Source: JBDIAG01 sp047974565
GTDB lineage: Bacteria; Actinomycetota; Actinomycetes; Actinomycetales; CAWJMD01
Reading direction: 5' to 3'
Assembly: GCA_047974565.1 (NCBI GenBank)
Contig: JBKECN010000024.1
Coordinates: 132,550 to 196,549, forward strand
DNA length: 64,000 nt
The notes below the pieces were generated by a model. That model did not search any database, had not been told where the DNA came from, and saw only the letters and a list, made by a program, of their open reading frames with translations. Below, piece after piece: positions 9,133 to 18,101 of this stretch (position 1 is its first letter; each line of letters begins with the position of its first letter). Both the position numbers and the translations under genes were made by a program.

Positions 9133-9999
9133 ATGGGTGCCGGATCCAGCCCGACTCTCACGCCGATCGTCGAGGCGGATCTGCCTGACGTCGGCGCGTT
9201 CCTGCACGACAACCTCGACCGGCGGCTGAGTAGCGCGCAGTGGTCAGCGGCGATCGCTGCCCCTTGGCCGAGCCCGGTCGACCACCATGGCTTCCAGTTG
9301 ACCCACCAGGGCCGGCTGGTGGGGGTGAATCTCGCCTTCTACTCCCGACGTCGTCTCGGTGGACGTGAGGTGACCGTGTGCAATCTCGGCGGACTCGCCG
9401 TACTTCCCGAGTATCGCGGCCACTCCTTCCGGCTCATCCGGGCCCTGCTCAAGCAGCCGGACACCACGTTCACCGACCTGTCCCCCAGCGGCGCGGTCAT
9501 CGAGACGAACCTGCGGCTCGGCTTCACCCATCTGGATGTCACCACCTTCCTGTGCCCCACCCGCCCTGTACCCCGGGTTCGAGGCATCGACGTGATCTGG
9601 GACGAGGGAGACATCTCCCATGAGATCTCCACCGCCAACCGAGGTACCTTCAATGATCACCGGCAAGTGGCCGCAGCCCGGCAACTGCTACTGGTCGCCG
9701 GTAACGACCAGTGCCACGTGCTCTTTCGCCCGGATCGCAGAAAGGGCCGACGTCTCTTCGCCTCCGTCTTGTACGCCAGCGACCCCGAACTGTTCCACGC
9801 TGGGCTGGCTGCGGTGTCCACGGGCATCCTGGTCAGGCACCGCCTGCCCTTCATGCTGATCGAGCCGCGAGTGACCGGGGCCGCCCCTCGATTCGGATGG
9901 CGGGTGTCCACGCCGAGACCGCGGATGTTCCGCAGCGATCAGCTGGGTGCGGACGATATCGACTACCTATACAGCGAACTGGTGTGTGTGCCGTGGTGA
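9133..9999 (+). CDS. GNAT-fold acyltransferase-like protein
   Basis: A 288-residue protein. The first 145 residues have the layout of a GNAT N-acetyltransferase: DLPDVGAFLHDN near 15, then CNLGGLAVLPEYRGHSFRLIRAL at about 80-102, where LAVLPEYRGHS corresponds to the acyl-CoA pyrophosphate-binding motif A. The C-terminal half does not resemble a catalytic GNAT. Polysaccharide loci often hold such genes for acylating amino sugars. The ATG at 9133 is preferred to one at 9100 because the first eleven residues from 9100 do not look like part of the fold; neither has a strong ribosome binding site. The stop overlaps the GTG start of the next gene. Confidence 0.6.
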   Translation: MGAGSSPTLTPIVEADLPDVGAFLHDNLDRRLSSAQWSAAIAAPWPSPVDHHGFQLTHQGRLVGVNLAFYSRRRLGGREVTVCNLGGLAVLPEYRGHSFRLIRALLKQPDTTFTDLSPSGAVIETNLRLGFTHLDVTTFLCPTRPVPRVRGIDVIWDEGDISHEISTANRGTFNDHRQVAAARQLLLVAGNDQCHVLFRPDRRKGRRLFASVLYASDPELFHAGLAAVSTGILVRHRLPFMLIEPRVTGAAPRFGWRVSTPRPRMFRSDQLGADDIDYLYSELVCVPW

Positions 10000-10895
10000 G
10001 CCCCCGTGCCCGGGCCGCGCTGGTGTCCCTGACTCTGATCACCGTAGCCGTGATCGTGGCCGCCACGCTGGTCGGCAGGTCCGACGACGACGAGCACCCA
10101 GTCACGTCGACGCAGGCCTCCACGCCAGCCGGTGCCTGGCCGGAGGCCGCTTCCACCGGCCTGTCGGATTGCCCGGAGCCGAAGGTCACGCAGGGATCCG
10201 AGATCGTCATCGACGAGCCCAACACCGTGCTGGAGAATGTCGAACTCCGCGACGCAGTGATCAACGTCAAGGCCCCAGGCGTGGTCATCCGATGCGTACG
10301 CATCACCGGCTCGGGATACTTCGGCATCGACAACACCGCGACCCCTGACGACGAGGTGCCCGACCTGGTGATCGACCGGGTGGAGATCGACTGCCGCGCA
10401 GCCTCGGTAGGGCTGCTGATCAAGGGTGCCTCGGTCTCCCGAGCGGACATCTCGGGGTGTGCCGACGCCATCCGGGTGGCCGGCAGCGACGTCACCATCT
10501 CCGGCTCCTACTGTCACGATCTCTACTCCTCCGGCGAAGACCTCCACGCAGACTGCATCCAGAGCACTGGTGGCACGGACAACTTGGTGATCGAGAACAA
10601 CTCACTGTGGGGCTGGGATACCTCCGACATCCTGTTGGGGCTGGAGGGGGGCGAGTCGCGGGGTGTGATCATTCGTGGCAATCGGCTGATGTCCGACCCC
10701 GATCGCGAGCCGGCGCCCGCCTTTCTCACCTACGTGAGCGGCTCAGACACCCAGGTGACGGACAACCGCTTCTCCAGGCGGTTCACCTACGGCCCGTGCA
10801 CTCTCATCGGCGGGGCCACCGCCGAGACCATTCGATGGTCGGGCAATGTCTGGGATGACGACGGATCGGCGCTGGAGGTGGACGCATGCACCTGA
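9996..10895 (+). CDS. Membrane-anchored right-handed beta-helix protein
   Basis: A 299-residue protein starting at a GTG that overlaps the preceding stop (GTGA). Residues 5-23 form an N-terminal signal-anchor (AALVSLTLITVAVIVAATLVG), followed by a short Thr/Ala-rich spacer and about 240 residues of parallel beta-helix repeats (VIDRVEIDC, SDVTISGSYCHDL, NLVIENNSLWG). The motif HADCIQSTGG parallels HNDGIQSLG in the secreted protein at 3813-5309, so the two share a domain. Several Cys residues suggest disulfides outside the cell. Likely a polysaccharide-binding or -modifying surface protein. It overlaps the following glycosyltransferase by 10 bp, implying co-translation. Confidence 0.7.
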   Translation: MSPRARAALVSLTLITVAVIVAATLVGRSDDDEHPVTSTQASTPAGAWPEAASTGLSDCPEPKVTQGSEIVIDEPNTVLENVELRDAVINVKAPGVVIRCVRITGSGYFGIDNTATPDDEVPDLVIDRVEIDCRAASVGLLIKGASVSRADISGCADAIRVAGSDVTISGSYCHDLYSSGEDLHADCIQSTGGTDNLVIENNSLWGWDTSDILLGLEGGESRGVIIRGNRLMSDPDREPAPAFLTYVSGSDTQVTDNRFSRRFTYGPCTLIGGATAETIRWSGNVWDDDGSALEVDACT

Positions 10896-12193
10896 CGCCA
10901 GCCGACCAGCCCAGCGCCGCACGGCGCAGGCCCCTGGGGGCCACTGTGCTGGCCCGATTTCGCGCCTACCTGCAAAGACTGGCCCGGTCGGCTCGGCGTC
11001 GTCTCGGATCGTTTGACCGTGCCGGGCAGATTGACAAGGACTCTTCCAGCCGGCCCACAGTGCTCGTCTACGCGCCCTTCTCCTTCAACGGCAGGGGACC
11101 CGCGGAGAGTTGCGCGGCCATCCTCTCCGCTTTCGACAGGCAGGAAGCCCGGACCGTTCTGTATGGATGCCGGTTCCGTCGGCCGATGCCCGAGGGAGTC
11201 GAGTTGCGGCCCTCGGTGGCGACCTGGGGTCGATACCTGCCGTGGCGCTTCGTGGCCCGGCGCGCGCTCAGACGTCTCGACGCCGACTTTGCTCGCGCAC
11301 TGCGCAGTTGCGATCCGGCCACGACAATCGCCTACTTCTGGCCCGACCCGCCGCCCGATCTGGTGACGGCCGCAAACGTACGTGGCGTTCTCACGGTCCG
11401 CGAGATGATCAATACCGCCTGCGCCACAGCGGGGCCCATCCTCGACGCCGCCTACGCCCAGGCCGGGCTGCCCCCCGACCATCCGGTCACCCCCCAGAAG
11501 ATCAGTCAGGAGGTCGATGAACTCGGCCGGCACGACTACTTCTTCGCCTCCAACCCCGAGGTCGAACGGTCTCTGCAGGCTTTGGGCATCGACCGGTCCC
11601 ACATTCTGCGAACCACCTTCGGCTGGTCCGCCCAGCGACTCGGCCCCGCGACCGCGCAGCGCCGTTCTGAGCGGACCCGGTTCATCTGCCTGGGCTCCCT
11701 GGGTGTGCGCAAGGGCGTTCCCGTTCTGCTGCAGGCGTGGCGGCAGGCAGGCCTGGACGCCGACCTCCTGCTCGTCGGTCACCTCGACGAGGCGATCGCT
11801 GATCTACTGGCGGAACATCACGACCCCACGGTGGAAGTCAGGGACTTCACCTCGGACGTCGGTGCGCTGCTGCGATCCTGCGACGTGTTCGTCTTTCCGA
11901 CCTTCGAGGAGGGCGGTCCCCAGGTCACCTATGAAGCCGCGGGGTGCGGCCTTGCGATCATCACCACCCCGATGGGTGCCGCCAGGCTGGTGGACACCGG
12001 CAACACCGGGATCGTGGTCGAAGCCGGTTCGGTGAGCGAACTAACCGCCGCCATCCGCCTGCTCCACGAGAACCCCGACCTGCGCGCACGATACGGCCGC
12101 AACGCCGAGACTGCCGCTGCCAGCTACGAGTACCGGGTGGTGGGCCGCCAGCGGCAACGTCAACTGGTGGGCCTACTTGCTGGTGGGCCATGA
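10886..12193 (+). CDS. Glycosyltransferase family 4
   Basis: A 435-residue GT-B protein. After a basic leader (residues 1-50), PTVLVYAPFSFNGRGPAES starts the acceptor domain with a glycine loop. LGSLGVRKGVPVLLQAW opens the donor domain near residue 272, and FPTFEEGGPQVTYEAAGCG holds an EX7E-like acidic pair (E353 region) that binds the nucleotide-sugar. GGAGGTGG lies 9 bases before the ATG. It overlaps the upstream beta-helix gene by 10 bp and its 3' end overlaps the convergent aminotransferase by 21 bp. Expected to add one sugar of the repeat unit; donor unknown. Confidence 0.85.
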   Translation: MHLTPADQPSAARRRPLGATVLARFRAYLQRLARSARRRLGSFDRAGQIDKDSSSRPTVLVYAPFSFNGRGPAESCAAILSAFDRQEARTVLYGCRFRRPMPEGVELRPSVATWGRYLPWRFVARRALRRLDADFARALRSCDPATTIAYFWPDPPPDLVTAANVRGVLTVREMINTACATAGPILDAAYAQAGLPPDHPVTPQKISQEVDELGRHDYFFASNPEVERSLQALGIDRSHILRTTFGWSAQRLGPATAQRRSERTRFICLGSLGVRKGVPVLLQAWRQAGLDADLLLVGHLDEAIADLLAEHHDPTVEVRDFTSDVGALLRSCDVFVFPTFEEGGPQVTYEAAGCGLAIITTPMGAARLVDTGNTGIVVEAGSVSELTAAIRLLHENPDLRARYGRNAETAAASYEYRVVGRQRQRQLVGLLAGGP

Positions 12194-13294
12194 CTGAGCC
12201 ACCGCGTCGGCGAGCCCAGTAGCGACTCGCTCCTGCTGGCTTGCCGTCAGATGCGGGAACATCGGGAGCGACAGGATGCGGCCGGCAGCGGCCTCGCTGA
12301 CCGGGAACTGCCCGCTCCGGTAGCCGAGATGGGCGTAGGCGGGAGACAGCGGTACCGGAGTCGGATAGTGGATGGCGACGCCGATACCGCTGGAGGTCAT
12401 GGCCTGCATCACCAGGTCCCGGTTCTCCACCTGGATCACGTACAGATGCCAGACGTCCCGGTTCCCCGGGCGAACGGCAGGCAGCACGACACCCTCGACG
12501 GAACTCAAGAGCTCTTGGTAGCGATCGGCGGCGGTTCTGCGGGCAGCGTTCCAGCCCTCCAGACGCCGCAACTTGGCCCTGAGCACCGGAGCCTGGAGTG
12601 CGTCCAGCCGGGCATTCATTCCCACCCGCTCGTGGACGTACTTCACCGCGCTGCCATGCGCGGCCATACTCCGCACGACCGCGGCCAGGTCGTCGTCATT
12701 GCACATGACCGCCCCAGCATCGCCCGCCGCACCCAGATTCTTGCCGGGGTAGAAGCTGGTGCCTGCCAGGCGTCCCAACGCACCGGCGGTTCCCGCCGTG
12801 GATGTGGCCCCCTGTGCCTGAGCGGCATCCTCCACGACAGCGACACCGTGAGCCCTCGCGACGGCCAGAACCTCGGCCATCGGCGCAGTCTGCCCATACA
12901 GGTGCACCGGAACGATGGCCCGGGTCCGAGCAGAGATGACCGCCTCGATCGCCGAGGGGTCGATGAGCAGGTGATCCGGGTCCACGTCGACAAAGACCGG
13001 CACCGCACCAATACGCGAGGCCGCCTCAGCGGTGGCGATGAAGGTGTTCGCCGGCATGACGACCTCGTCCCCGGCCTGAACACCGGCAGCACGGTAGGCC
13101 AGTTCGAGCGCATCGGTCCCATTGGAGACGCCCACGACGTGCCGGACTCCGAGATAGGCCGCGAACTCTTGCTCGAATGCCGAGACCTCGGGCCCGCCGA
13201 TGAATGCTGCAGCCTCGAATGCGGCCCGCCATCCGGGCAGCACTTCGTCGACGATCTCGGCCTGTTGGGAGGCCAGATCAAGGAAAGGAATCAC
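12173..13294 (-). CDS. DegT/DnrJ/EryC1 aminotransferase (sugar nucleotide)
   Basis: A 373-residue PLP enzyme. K185 in SFYPGKNLGAAGDAG is the expected internal-aldimine lysine; VGVSNGTDALELA near residue 55 binds the cofactor phosphate, and VEDAAQAQGA (about 155-164) provides the Asp contacting the pyridine nitrogen. These enzymes convert keto-sugar nucleotides to amino sugars using glutamate. It is the last gene of a minus-strand series beginning at 19153 and follows the NeuD-like acyltransferase by 28 bp, the same pairing as PglE/PglD in bacillosamine synthesis. No dehydratase of the PglF type is present in the window, so the substrate is uncertain. Confidence 0.88.
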   Translation of the reverse strand: MIPFLDLASQQAEIVDEVLPGWRAAFEAAAFIGGPEVSAFEQEFAAYLGVRHVVGVSNGTDALELAYRAAGVQAGDEVVMPANTFIATAEAASRIGAVPVFVDVDPDHLLIDPSAIEAVISARTRAIVPVHLYGQTAPMAEVLAVARAHGVAVVEDAAQAQGATSTAGTAGALGRLAGTSFYPGKNLGAAGDAGAVMCNDDDLAAVVRSMAAHGSAVKYVHERVGMNARLDALQAPVLRAKLRRLEGWNAARRTAADRYQELLSSVEGVVLPAVRPGNRDVWHLYVIQVENRDLVMQAMTSSGIGVAIHYPTPVPLSPAYAHLGYRSGQFPVSEAAAGRILSLPMFPHLTASQQERVATGLADAVAQSWPTSK

Positions 13295-13322
13295 GTTCCA
13301 CCCGTACCTTCACGTGGTTTCG

Positions 13323-13970
13323 TCATGAGCCATCCCGGCGCGCCAACGGTCTGGCCGGAACGCCCCCCCAGACTTCGCCATCGGGTATATCGGTCAGGGC
13401 CGCCGATCCCATACCCAGGACTGCCGACGCGCCGACTGTGATCCCGGGATGCAGGCTCGCACCCATGCCCAGGTAGGCCGCCGACCGGATCTGGACCCCC
13501 CCGCCGGCCAACACCCCTGCGGCCAAGGTGGCGTACGCGTCCACTCGGCAATCATGGGTGAGAACGCAAGTCGGCATGAGCACCACATGCTCACCCACGA
13601 GGACGTCCGTCGTCAGCACGACGCCGGCCAGGACTATGGATCCCCGGCCAAGGCGCACGCCGGCAGGCACCTGTGCGGACGGGTGCGCGAGCGGGACGTA
13701 TCGATCCGGCCCGACGCCGAGCCGGGTCAGCCGGTCGACGATCCCGCGCCGACCCGCCCCGGACCCGACACAGACGACGAGGCCGCCCTGCAGTTCCGCT
13801 GCCAGGTCGATCGGGCCCAGCACGTCCACTCCAGCGCACGTGGTGCCATGCCGGGAGGGGTCGTCGTCGAGGATGCCCAGCACGGGCTGATCGGCCGCTC
13901 GGGCAGCCTCGACAGCCTCACGCGCCAACCCTGAGGCGGCCAGCAGATACACCGGTGCCGGAGCGCTCAT
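13323..13970 (-). CDS. NeuD/PglD-family sugar O/N-acyltransferase
   Basis: A 215-residue protein. Residues 1-85 are a small Rossmann-like N-terminal domain (VYLLAASGLAREAVEAA); residues 95-205 form a left-handed beta-helix with hexapeptide periodicity (GRGSIVLAGVVLTTDVLVGE, VLTHDCRVD, GGVQIRSAAYLGMGA), ending GVPARPLARR. THD near residue 137 contains the likely catalytic His. Members acetylate amino sugar nucleotides. The ATG at 13970 overlaps the upstream gene's stop by four bases (ATGA), which fixes the start; a longer in-frame extension upstream reads arginine-rich nonsense. It sits between a GT2 gene and a DegT aminotransferase. Confidence 0.85.
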   Translation of the reverse strand: MSAPAPVYLLAASGLAREAVEAARAADQPVLGILDDDPSRHGTTCAGVDVLGPIDLAAELQGGLVVCVGSGAGRRGIVDRLTRLGVGPDRYVPLAHPSAQVPAGVRLGRGSIVLAGVVLTTDVLVGEHVVLMPTCVLTHDCRVDAYATLAAGVLAGGGVQIRSAAYLGMGASLHPGITVGASAVLGMGSAALTDIPDGEVWGGVPARPLARRDGS

Positions 13971-14794
13971 CCCCGACTCGACTCGTCGCGCAGCCACACC
14001 TGTGGGTGGCGCGAGCCGACCGTGGCCAGCAGCTTGGCGATGAGGCTGACCCCCAGGAAGACTCCCATTTTGGCGACGAGGGTGGGACGCTCGCGCAGCA
14101 CCGCCCCCAGATCCGACCAACTCGTCCGGCTGTCGACGGACAGGGTGCTGCCGGCGGCATAGGCGCTTCGAGTACCGGCCGCCACCCGGACCCGGCGCCG
14201 CACCAGGTCGCGCAACCGCCGTGGCGCATTCACCGCGACGGCCGCCCCCGGCACAATCACCCGCTCGTCGGGGCGGAACGAACTCGACATCACCAGATCG
14301 TCGGCGGTAACGCCGTCCAAGGAGCCCACCCGCCGGTGCGCTTCCTCGGTCACGGCAACCACGCCCCGACCGAAGGCTCCGGCCCGAACTTCGGGCAACC
14401 TCTCCCAGACATCGAGATAGGCCTTGACAAGCACGGGCAGCCCGTCGCGGGAGATGACCCGGCTGGGCGCCGCGACCTGCACTCCGGGCGTGTGGAAAGC
14501 GGTCAACAACACGTCGATCCCAGCTCGGTCGATGACGACGTCGGCATCGACGTAAACCCTGGGGAAGCTGGTACACACCTCGTCTCCGAGCCGCAGTGCG
14601 TTCGACTTCGATGCCACCGTCGTCTCCAGCACCAGCACCCCGGGCGCAGCCCCAGCGACCTCGGCGGTGTTATCGGTACATCCGTTGCACACCACTACAA
14701 CCTCATGCGCGGGCTCGACGTCACCTACCAGGACGTCCAGGAGACGTCCCACCACCGACGCCTCGTTATGGGCCGGAATGATGATGCTAGCCAT
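13967..14794 (-). CDS. Glycosyltransferase family 2
   Basis: A 275-residue GT-A protein beginning MASIIIPAHNEASVV. CNGCTDNT near residue 36 and YVDADVVI near 81 (DAD metal site) are the GT2 hallmarks. The C-terminal 40 residues contain a weak hydrophobic stretch (MGVFLGVSLIAKLLATVG) that may sit at the membrane. It overlaps the NeuD-like gene by 4 bp and follows the preceding GT2 gene after a 69-bp gap. Presumably adds the amino sugar or its neighbour to the lipid-linked repeat unit. Confidence 0.85.
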   Translation of the reverse strand: MASIIIPAHNEASVVGRLLDVLVGDVEPAHEVVVVCNGCTDNTAEVAGAAPGVLVLETTVASKSNALRLGDEVCTSFPRVYVDADVVIDRAGIDVLLTAFHTPGVQVAAPSRVISRDGLPVLVKAYLDVWERLPEVRAGAFGRGVVAVTEEAHRRVGSLDGVTADDLVMSSSFRPDERVIVPGAAVAVNAPRRLRDLVRRRVRVAAGTRSAYAAGSTLSVDSRTSWSDLGAVLRERPTLVAKMGVFLGVSLIAKLLATVGSRHPQVWLRDESSRG

Positions 14795-14863
14795 GTCCGT
14801 CCTCCCGTCGGAGTGATCCCTGAACTGGGTCGTGCCCGGGCTGTGTGGCCCCTGTCGGCGGTG

Positions 14864-15925
14864 CTAGAGACCGGCAAGGTCTTGCCTTCTCGATCGCAAC
14901 GCCCACCTGACTCGTTCAGCGGCGAGCGCAGCACGCCGACTCACTCCCCCTGCCTTGCCGCGCCCCGGGTTGGTCAGGTCGGCCCACGCCCAGCACCGGG
15001 CATCGACGATGTCCGGGCTGGTCTGGATGGCGAAGTCGCGGTAGGTCTGCAGGACCTCCACCGAACCGGTGTCCACGGCCAGCAGTACTCCACGAAGGAC
15101 GGCTTCGCGGGCCAGGCTGTGTCGCGCGCGAAGCCGCAGGTCACCGGGTCCGGGCGGGCCCGGGTCGCTTTCTCGAGCGAAGAATTCGTCGAAAACGTCT
15201 CGCACCTGAGTCATGTCGTCCAGCGCCCCACCGAAGTTCACGGTGTGCATATTCGTCGCATGGACTCGGTAATGGGCCTGGACGGCTCCCCCGACGTAGC
15301 CCACATCGCCGCACTCGGCTGCGCGAAGCCACATCAGCAGGTCCGCGGCATGCGGGAACCGGGGATCATAGCCGCCGGTGGCCTCCAGCACGCGACGGCG
15401 CATGACCACCTCGGGACTCGTGATGAGGTTGCGGCCCCGCGCAGCGACGCTCGCAAGCCACTGCGCGCCCGACCAGGTCTGCCACCAGGTGAGCCGGGGC
15501 TCCACCCGGGTCGGCTCGGTCGTGAAGGATCTGATCGCTCCATACACCAGCCCGACCTCGCGATGAGCCTCCATCAGGGCAACCGCCCGGGTGAGGGCGT
15601 CCCTGGCGAGCAGATCATCGGCCGACACCAGGGCGACGTACTCACCTCGGGCGCTGGCCAGGCCGTCGTTGTAGGTCGCGATGTGTCGTCGGTTGGTCTC
15701 GTGGCGCAGCAGTTCCACATTCTCGTGCCGCTGCGCCAGCCCTTCGGCCACCTCGATACTGCCATCGGTCGACTTGTCGTCGACGATCACCACGTCGACC
15801 TCCAGCCCTGATTGTGCCCGTGCCGAATCGACTGCGGCAGGCAGGTAGGCGCCGTAGTTGTAGTGCGGGATGACCACGGTGACCCGAGGCCTTCGAGTCA
15901 GCGGGCGTGGGCGGTGGACCCTCAT
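14864..15925 (-). CDS. Glycosyltransferase family 2
   Basis: A 353-residue GT2 protein. PRVTVVIPHYNYG opens the domain, VIVDDKSTDGS (about residue 47) binds UDP/dTDP, and VSADDLL supplies the DXD-like site. A His in HAADLLMWLRAAE matches the region that usually holds the catalytic base. The ATG at 15925 is used because it overlaps the stop of the upstream aminotransferase (ATGA); an ATG at 15946 would add seven residues and a longer overlap. Part of the coupled minus-strand run. Confidence 0.87.
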   Translation of the reverse strand: MRVHRPRPLTRRPRVTVVIPHYNYGAYLPAAVDSARAQSGLEVDVVIVDDKSTDGSIEVAEGLAQRHENVELLRHETNRRHIATYNDGLASARGEYVALVSADDLLARDALTRAVALMEAHREVGLVYGAIRSFTTEPTRVEPRLTWWQTWSGAQWLASVAARGRNLITSPEVVMRRRVLEATGGYDPRFPHAADLLMWLRAAECGDVGYVGGAVQAHYRVHATNMHTVNFGGALDDMTQVRDVFDEFFARESDPGPPGPGDLRLRARHSLAREAVLRGVLLAVDTGSVEVLQTYRDFAIQTSPDIVDARCWAWADLTNPGRGKAGGVSRRAALAAERVRWALRSRRQDLAGL

Positions 15926-17100
15926 CCCGGCGCGCGAGCCGAGCACACAGCCGCAAGGACCCGCCCCAACTCATCCTCGGTGAGGTCGTGGTACAGCGGA
16001 AGGATGAGGGTGTTGTCGGACAGCCGCTCGCTCACCGACAACTCCGAACGGGCGGAGCCGACGTACGCCGGCTGCCGATGCGCGCACATGATCCCCCGGC
16101 GAGCGGAGATGCCGTGCTCGGCGAGATGCTCTAGCAGACGGTCTCGGCTGACGCCGAACTCCGGGAGCACCTGGACCCACAGGGATTGGAAGTTCGCGCT
16201 GCCGTACTCGGGGTCGGCCACCAGCCGAAGGCCCGGCAACTGGTTCAGGACGTCGCGGTAGCGCTCGGCAAGTTCCCGGCGCCGCTGCACCATGGCGTCC
16301 AGCTTGCCCAGCTGCACCAGGCCCACCGCAGCCTGGATGTCCGTCATCCGGTAGTTGTACGCCCGCTCGACATACTCCTCCGCGGGGGCCAACACGCTCG
16401 CGTGCCGGGCGGCCGCCGACACGCTCATCCCGTGCTCTCGCAACCGCCGGGCTCGCTCGGCCCATTCCTGATGGCCAGTGGTGAGCATGCCGCCCTCGCC
16501 GGTGGTCAGCAGCTTGCGAGGGTGGAAGGACCACGCCGCCACGTCGGCCCCGGTGCCCACGGGCCGCCCCCGGTACGTCGACCCGGCCGCGCAGGCGGCG
16601 TCCTCGACCACGACGATGCCGAGCGGGTCGCACAGCTCGCGGATCGCGACCAGGTCCACCGGGATCCCGCCCTGGTCGACGGCGATCACCGCCTTCGTGG
16701 CCGGGGTCAGCGCCGCCTCGATCGTCTCGGGGGTGACGTTGCCGGTGCGCACGTCCACGTCGCAGAACACCGGGTTGGCGCCGACGTAGGTGGGGGCGTT
16801 GGCGGTCGCGATGAAGGAGAAGGACGGGACCACCACGTCGTCGCCCGGCTGGACCCCCGCAACGATGAGGGCAACGTGCAGCGCGGTCGTGCAACTCGAC
16901 ATCGCGACGCCGAAGGGTGCCTGCACCCGAGCGGCGAAAGCGCGCTCGAACTCGGCGACCCGCGGCCCCTGCGCCACCCACCCCGAACGCACCGCCTCGG
17001 CGGCCGCCTGGGCCTCCTCTTCACCGAGCCAGGGCCGCATGACATTGATCCGGCTCAGGCTCGGCTCGGCTGCCGGGCTGGGCTCCAGGGTCTGGCTCAC
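15922..17100 (-). CDS. DegT/DnrJ/EryC1 aminotransferase (WbpE-like candidate)
   Basis: A 392-residue PLP-dependent sugar aminotransferase. K196 in WSFHPRKLLTTGEGG is the Schiff-base lysine (FHPRK form); SSCTTALHVAL near 70 binds phosphate; VEDAACAAGS near 162 supplies the Asp. It overlaps the epimerase upstream and the GT2 gene downstream by four bases each, so all are translated together. The combination of a Gfo/Idh oxidoreductase with a DegT enzyme is that used to make 3-amino-3-deoxy sugar nucleotides (WbpB/WbpE), which is an inference from context. Confidence 0.88.
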   Translation of the reverse strand: MSQTLEPSPAAEPSLSRINVMRPWLGEEEAQAAAEAVRSGWVAQGPRVAEFERAFAARVQAPFGVAMSSCTTALHVALIVAGVQPGDDVVVPSFSFIATANAPTYVGANPVFCDVDVRTGNVTPETIEAALTPATKAVIAVDQGGIPVDLVAIRELCDPLGIVVVEDAACAAGSTYRGRPVGTGADVAAWSFHPRKLLTTGEGGMLTTGHQEWAERARRLREHGMSVSAAARHASVLAPAEEYVERAYNYRMTDIQAAVGLVQLGKLDAMVQRRRELAERYRDVLNQLPGLRLVADPEYGSANFQSLWVQVLPEFGVSRDRLLEHLAEHGISARRGIMCAHRQPAYVGSARSELSVSERLSDNTLILPLYHDLTEDELGRVLAAVCSARAPG

Positions 17101-18101
17101 GCGTGCCCCGCCTCCGCCACGGCACGCCCGGCCGCCACCACCTCACGCTGGGGACGCCACCAGTCCACCAGCGCGCGCAAGCCCTCGTCCAGACCGACCG
17201 TGGGCACCCACCCGAGATCCCGCTGCGCAGCGCCGATGTCGGCCAGCCTGCGGGTGACCCCGTTGACCGCCCGCTCCGGACCGTGCTCGACCCCCAGGTC
17301 GGAGTCCATCGCCCGCAGCAACGCCTCGGCCAGACCCAGCAACGAGGTCTCCGTGCTGGAGGCGATGTTGTACACGCCTTCACGCACGTCCGAGGCGGCG
17401 GCCAGGATGTTCGCCCGGGCGATGTCAGTGGTGTACACGAAGTCCATGGTCTGGCGGCCGTCACCGAAGATCAGCGGCGGCAATCCGTCGGCGATCCGCT
17501 CCATCCAGCGCACCAGCACCTCGGTGTACAGGCCATGGATGTCCATCCGGGGGCCGTACACGTTGAAGTAGCGCAGGGCTACGTAGTCCAGGCCGGACAT
17601 AGCCCGGAAACTGCGCGCCATCGACTCGTTGAAGGTCTTGGCTGCGCCGTAGAAGGTGTCGTTGTTGTAGGGGTGGTGGCGCTCGCCGGTGGGGAACTCC
17701 TCGGCCAGCCCGTACACCGACGCGGACGAGGAGAGCACCAGCTTGTCCACCCCGGCTTGCGCGGCTGCCTCGATCACGTTGTAGGTACCGTCCACCAGGA
17801 CCTGCAGAGCAAGCCGCGGTTCCTGGGCGCACTGGGTGATCCGGATCGCGGCGAGGTGGAAGACCAGGTCTTTGCCCGCGGACAGGTCACGTACCAGGTC
17901 GACGTCCCCGATATCGCCCTCGATCACCGAGACCTGCGGCGCGGCAGCGGCGTCGGCGAGGTTGGCCCGGCTGCCGCGCACGAAGTTGTCCAGCACGTCG
18001 ATCTGGGCCGCGCCGGCGGCGACCAGTTGATCCACGACGGTGGAGCCGATCGTGCCGGCCCCGCCGGTCACCAGCACCCGGGCACCGGAAAGCTGTGTCA
18101 T
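17097..18101 (-). CDS. NAD-dependent sugar-nucleotide epimerase/dehydratase (SDR)
   Basis: A 334-residue extended SDR. VLVTGGAGTIGS at residues 9-20 is the NAD-binding loop; SSSASVYG and YGAAK provide Ser, Tyr and Lys of the catalytic set; RYFNVYGPRMD is typical of UDP-sugar 4-epimerases. The ATG at 18101 is fixed by a 4-bp overlap with the upstream oxidoreductase; the in-frame extension beyond it lies within that gene. Most similar in layout to UDP-glucose/GlcNAc 4-epimerases, though a dehydratase cannot be excluded. Confidence 0.85.
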   Translation of the reverse strand: MTQLSGARVLVTGGAGTIGSTVVDQLVAAGAAQIDVLDNFVRGSRANLADAAAAPQVSVIEGDIGDVDLVRDLSAGKDLVFHLAAIRITQCAQEPRLALQVLVDGTYNVIEAAAQAGVDKLVLSSSASVYGLAEEFPTGERHHPYNNDTFYGAAKTFNESMARSFRAMSGLDYVALRYFNVYGPRMDIHGLYTEVLVRWMERIADGLPPLIFGDGRQTMDFVYTTDIARANILAAASDVREGVYNIASSTETSLLGLAEALLRAMDSDLGVEHGPERAVNGVTRRLADIGAAQRDLGWVPTVGLDEGLRALVDWWRPQREVVAAGRAVAEAGHA

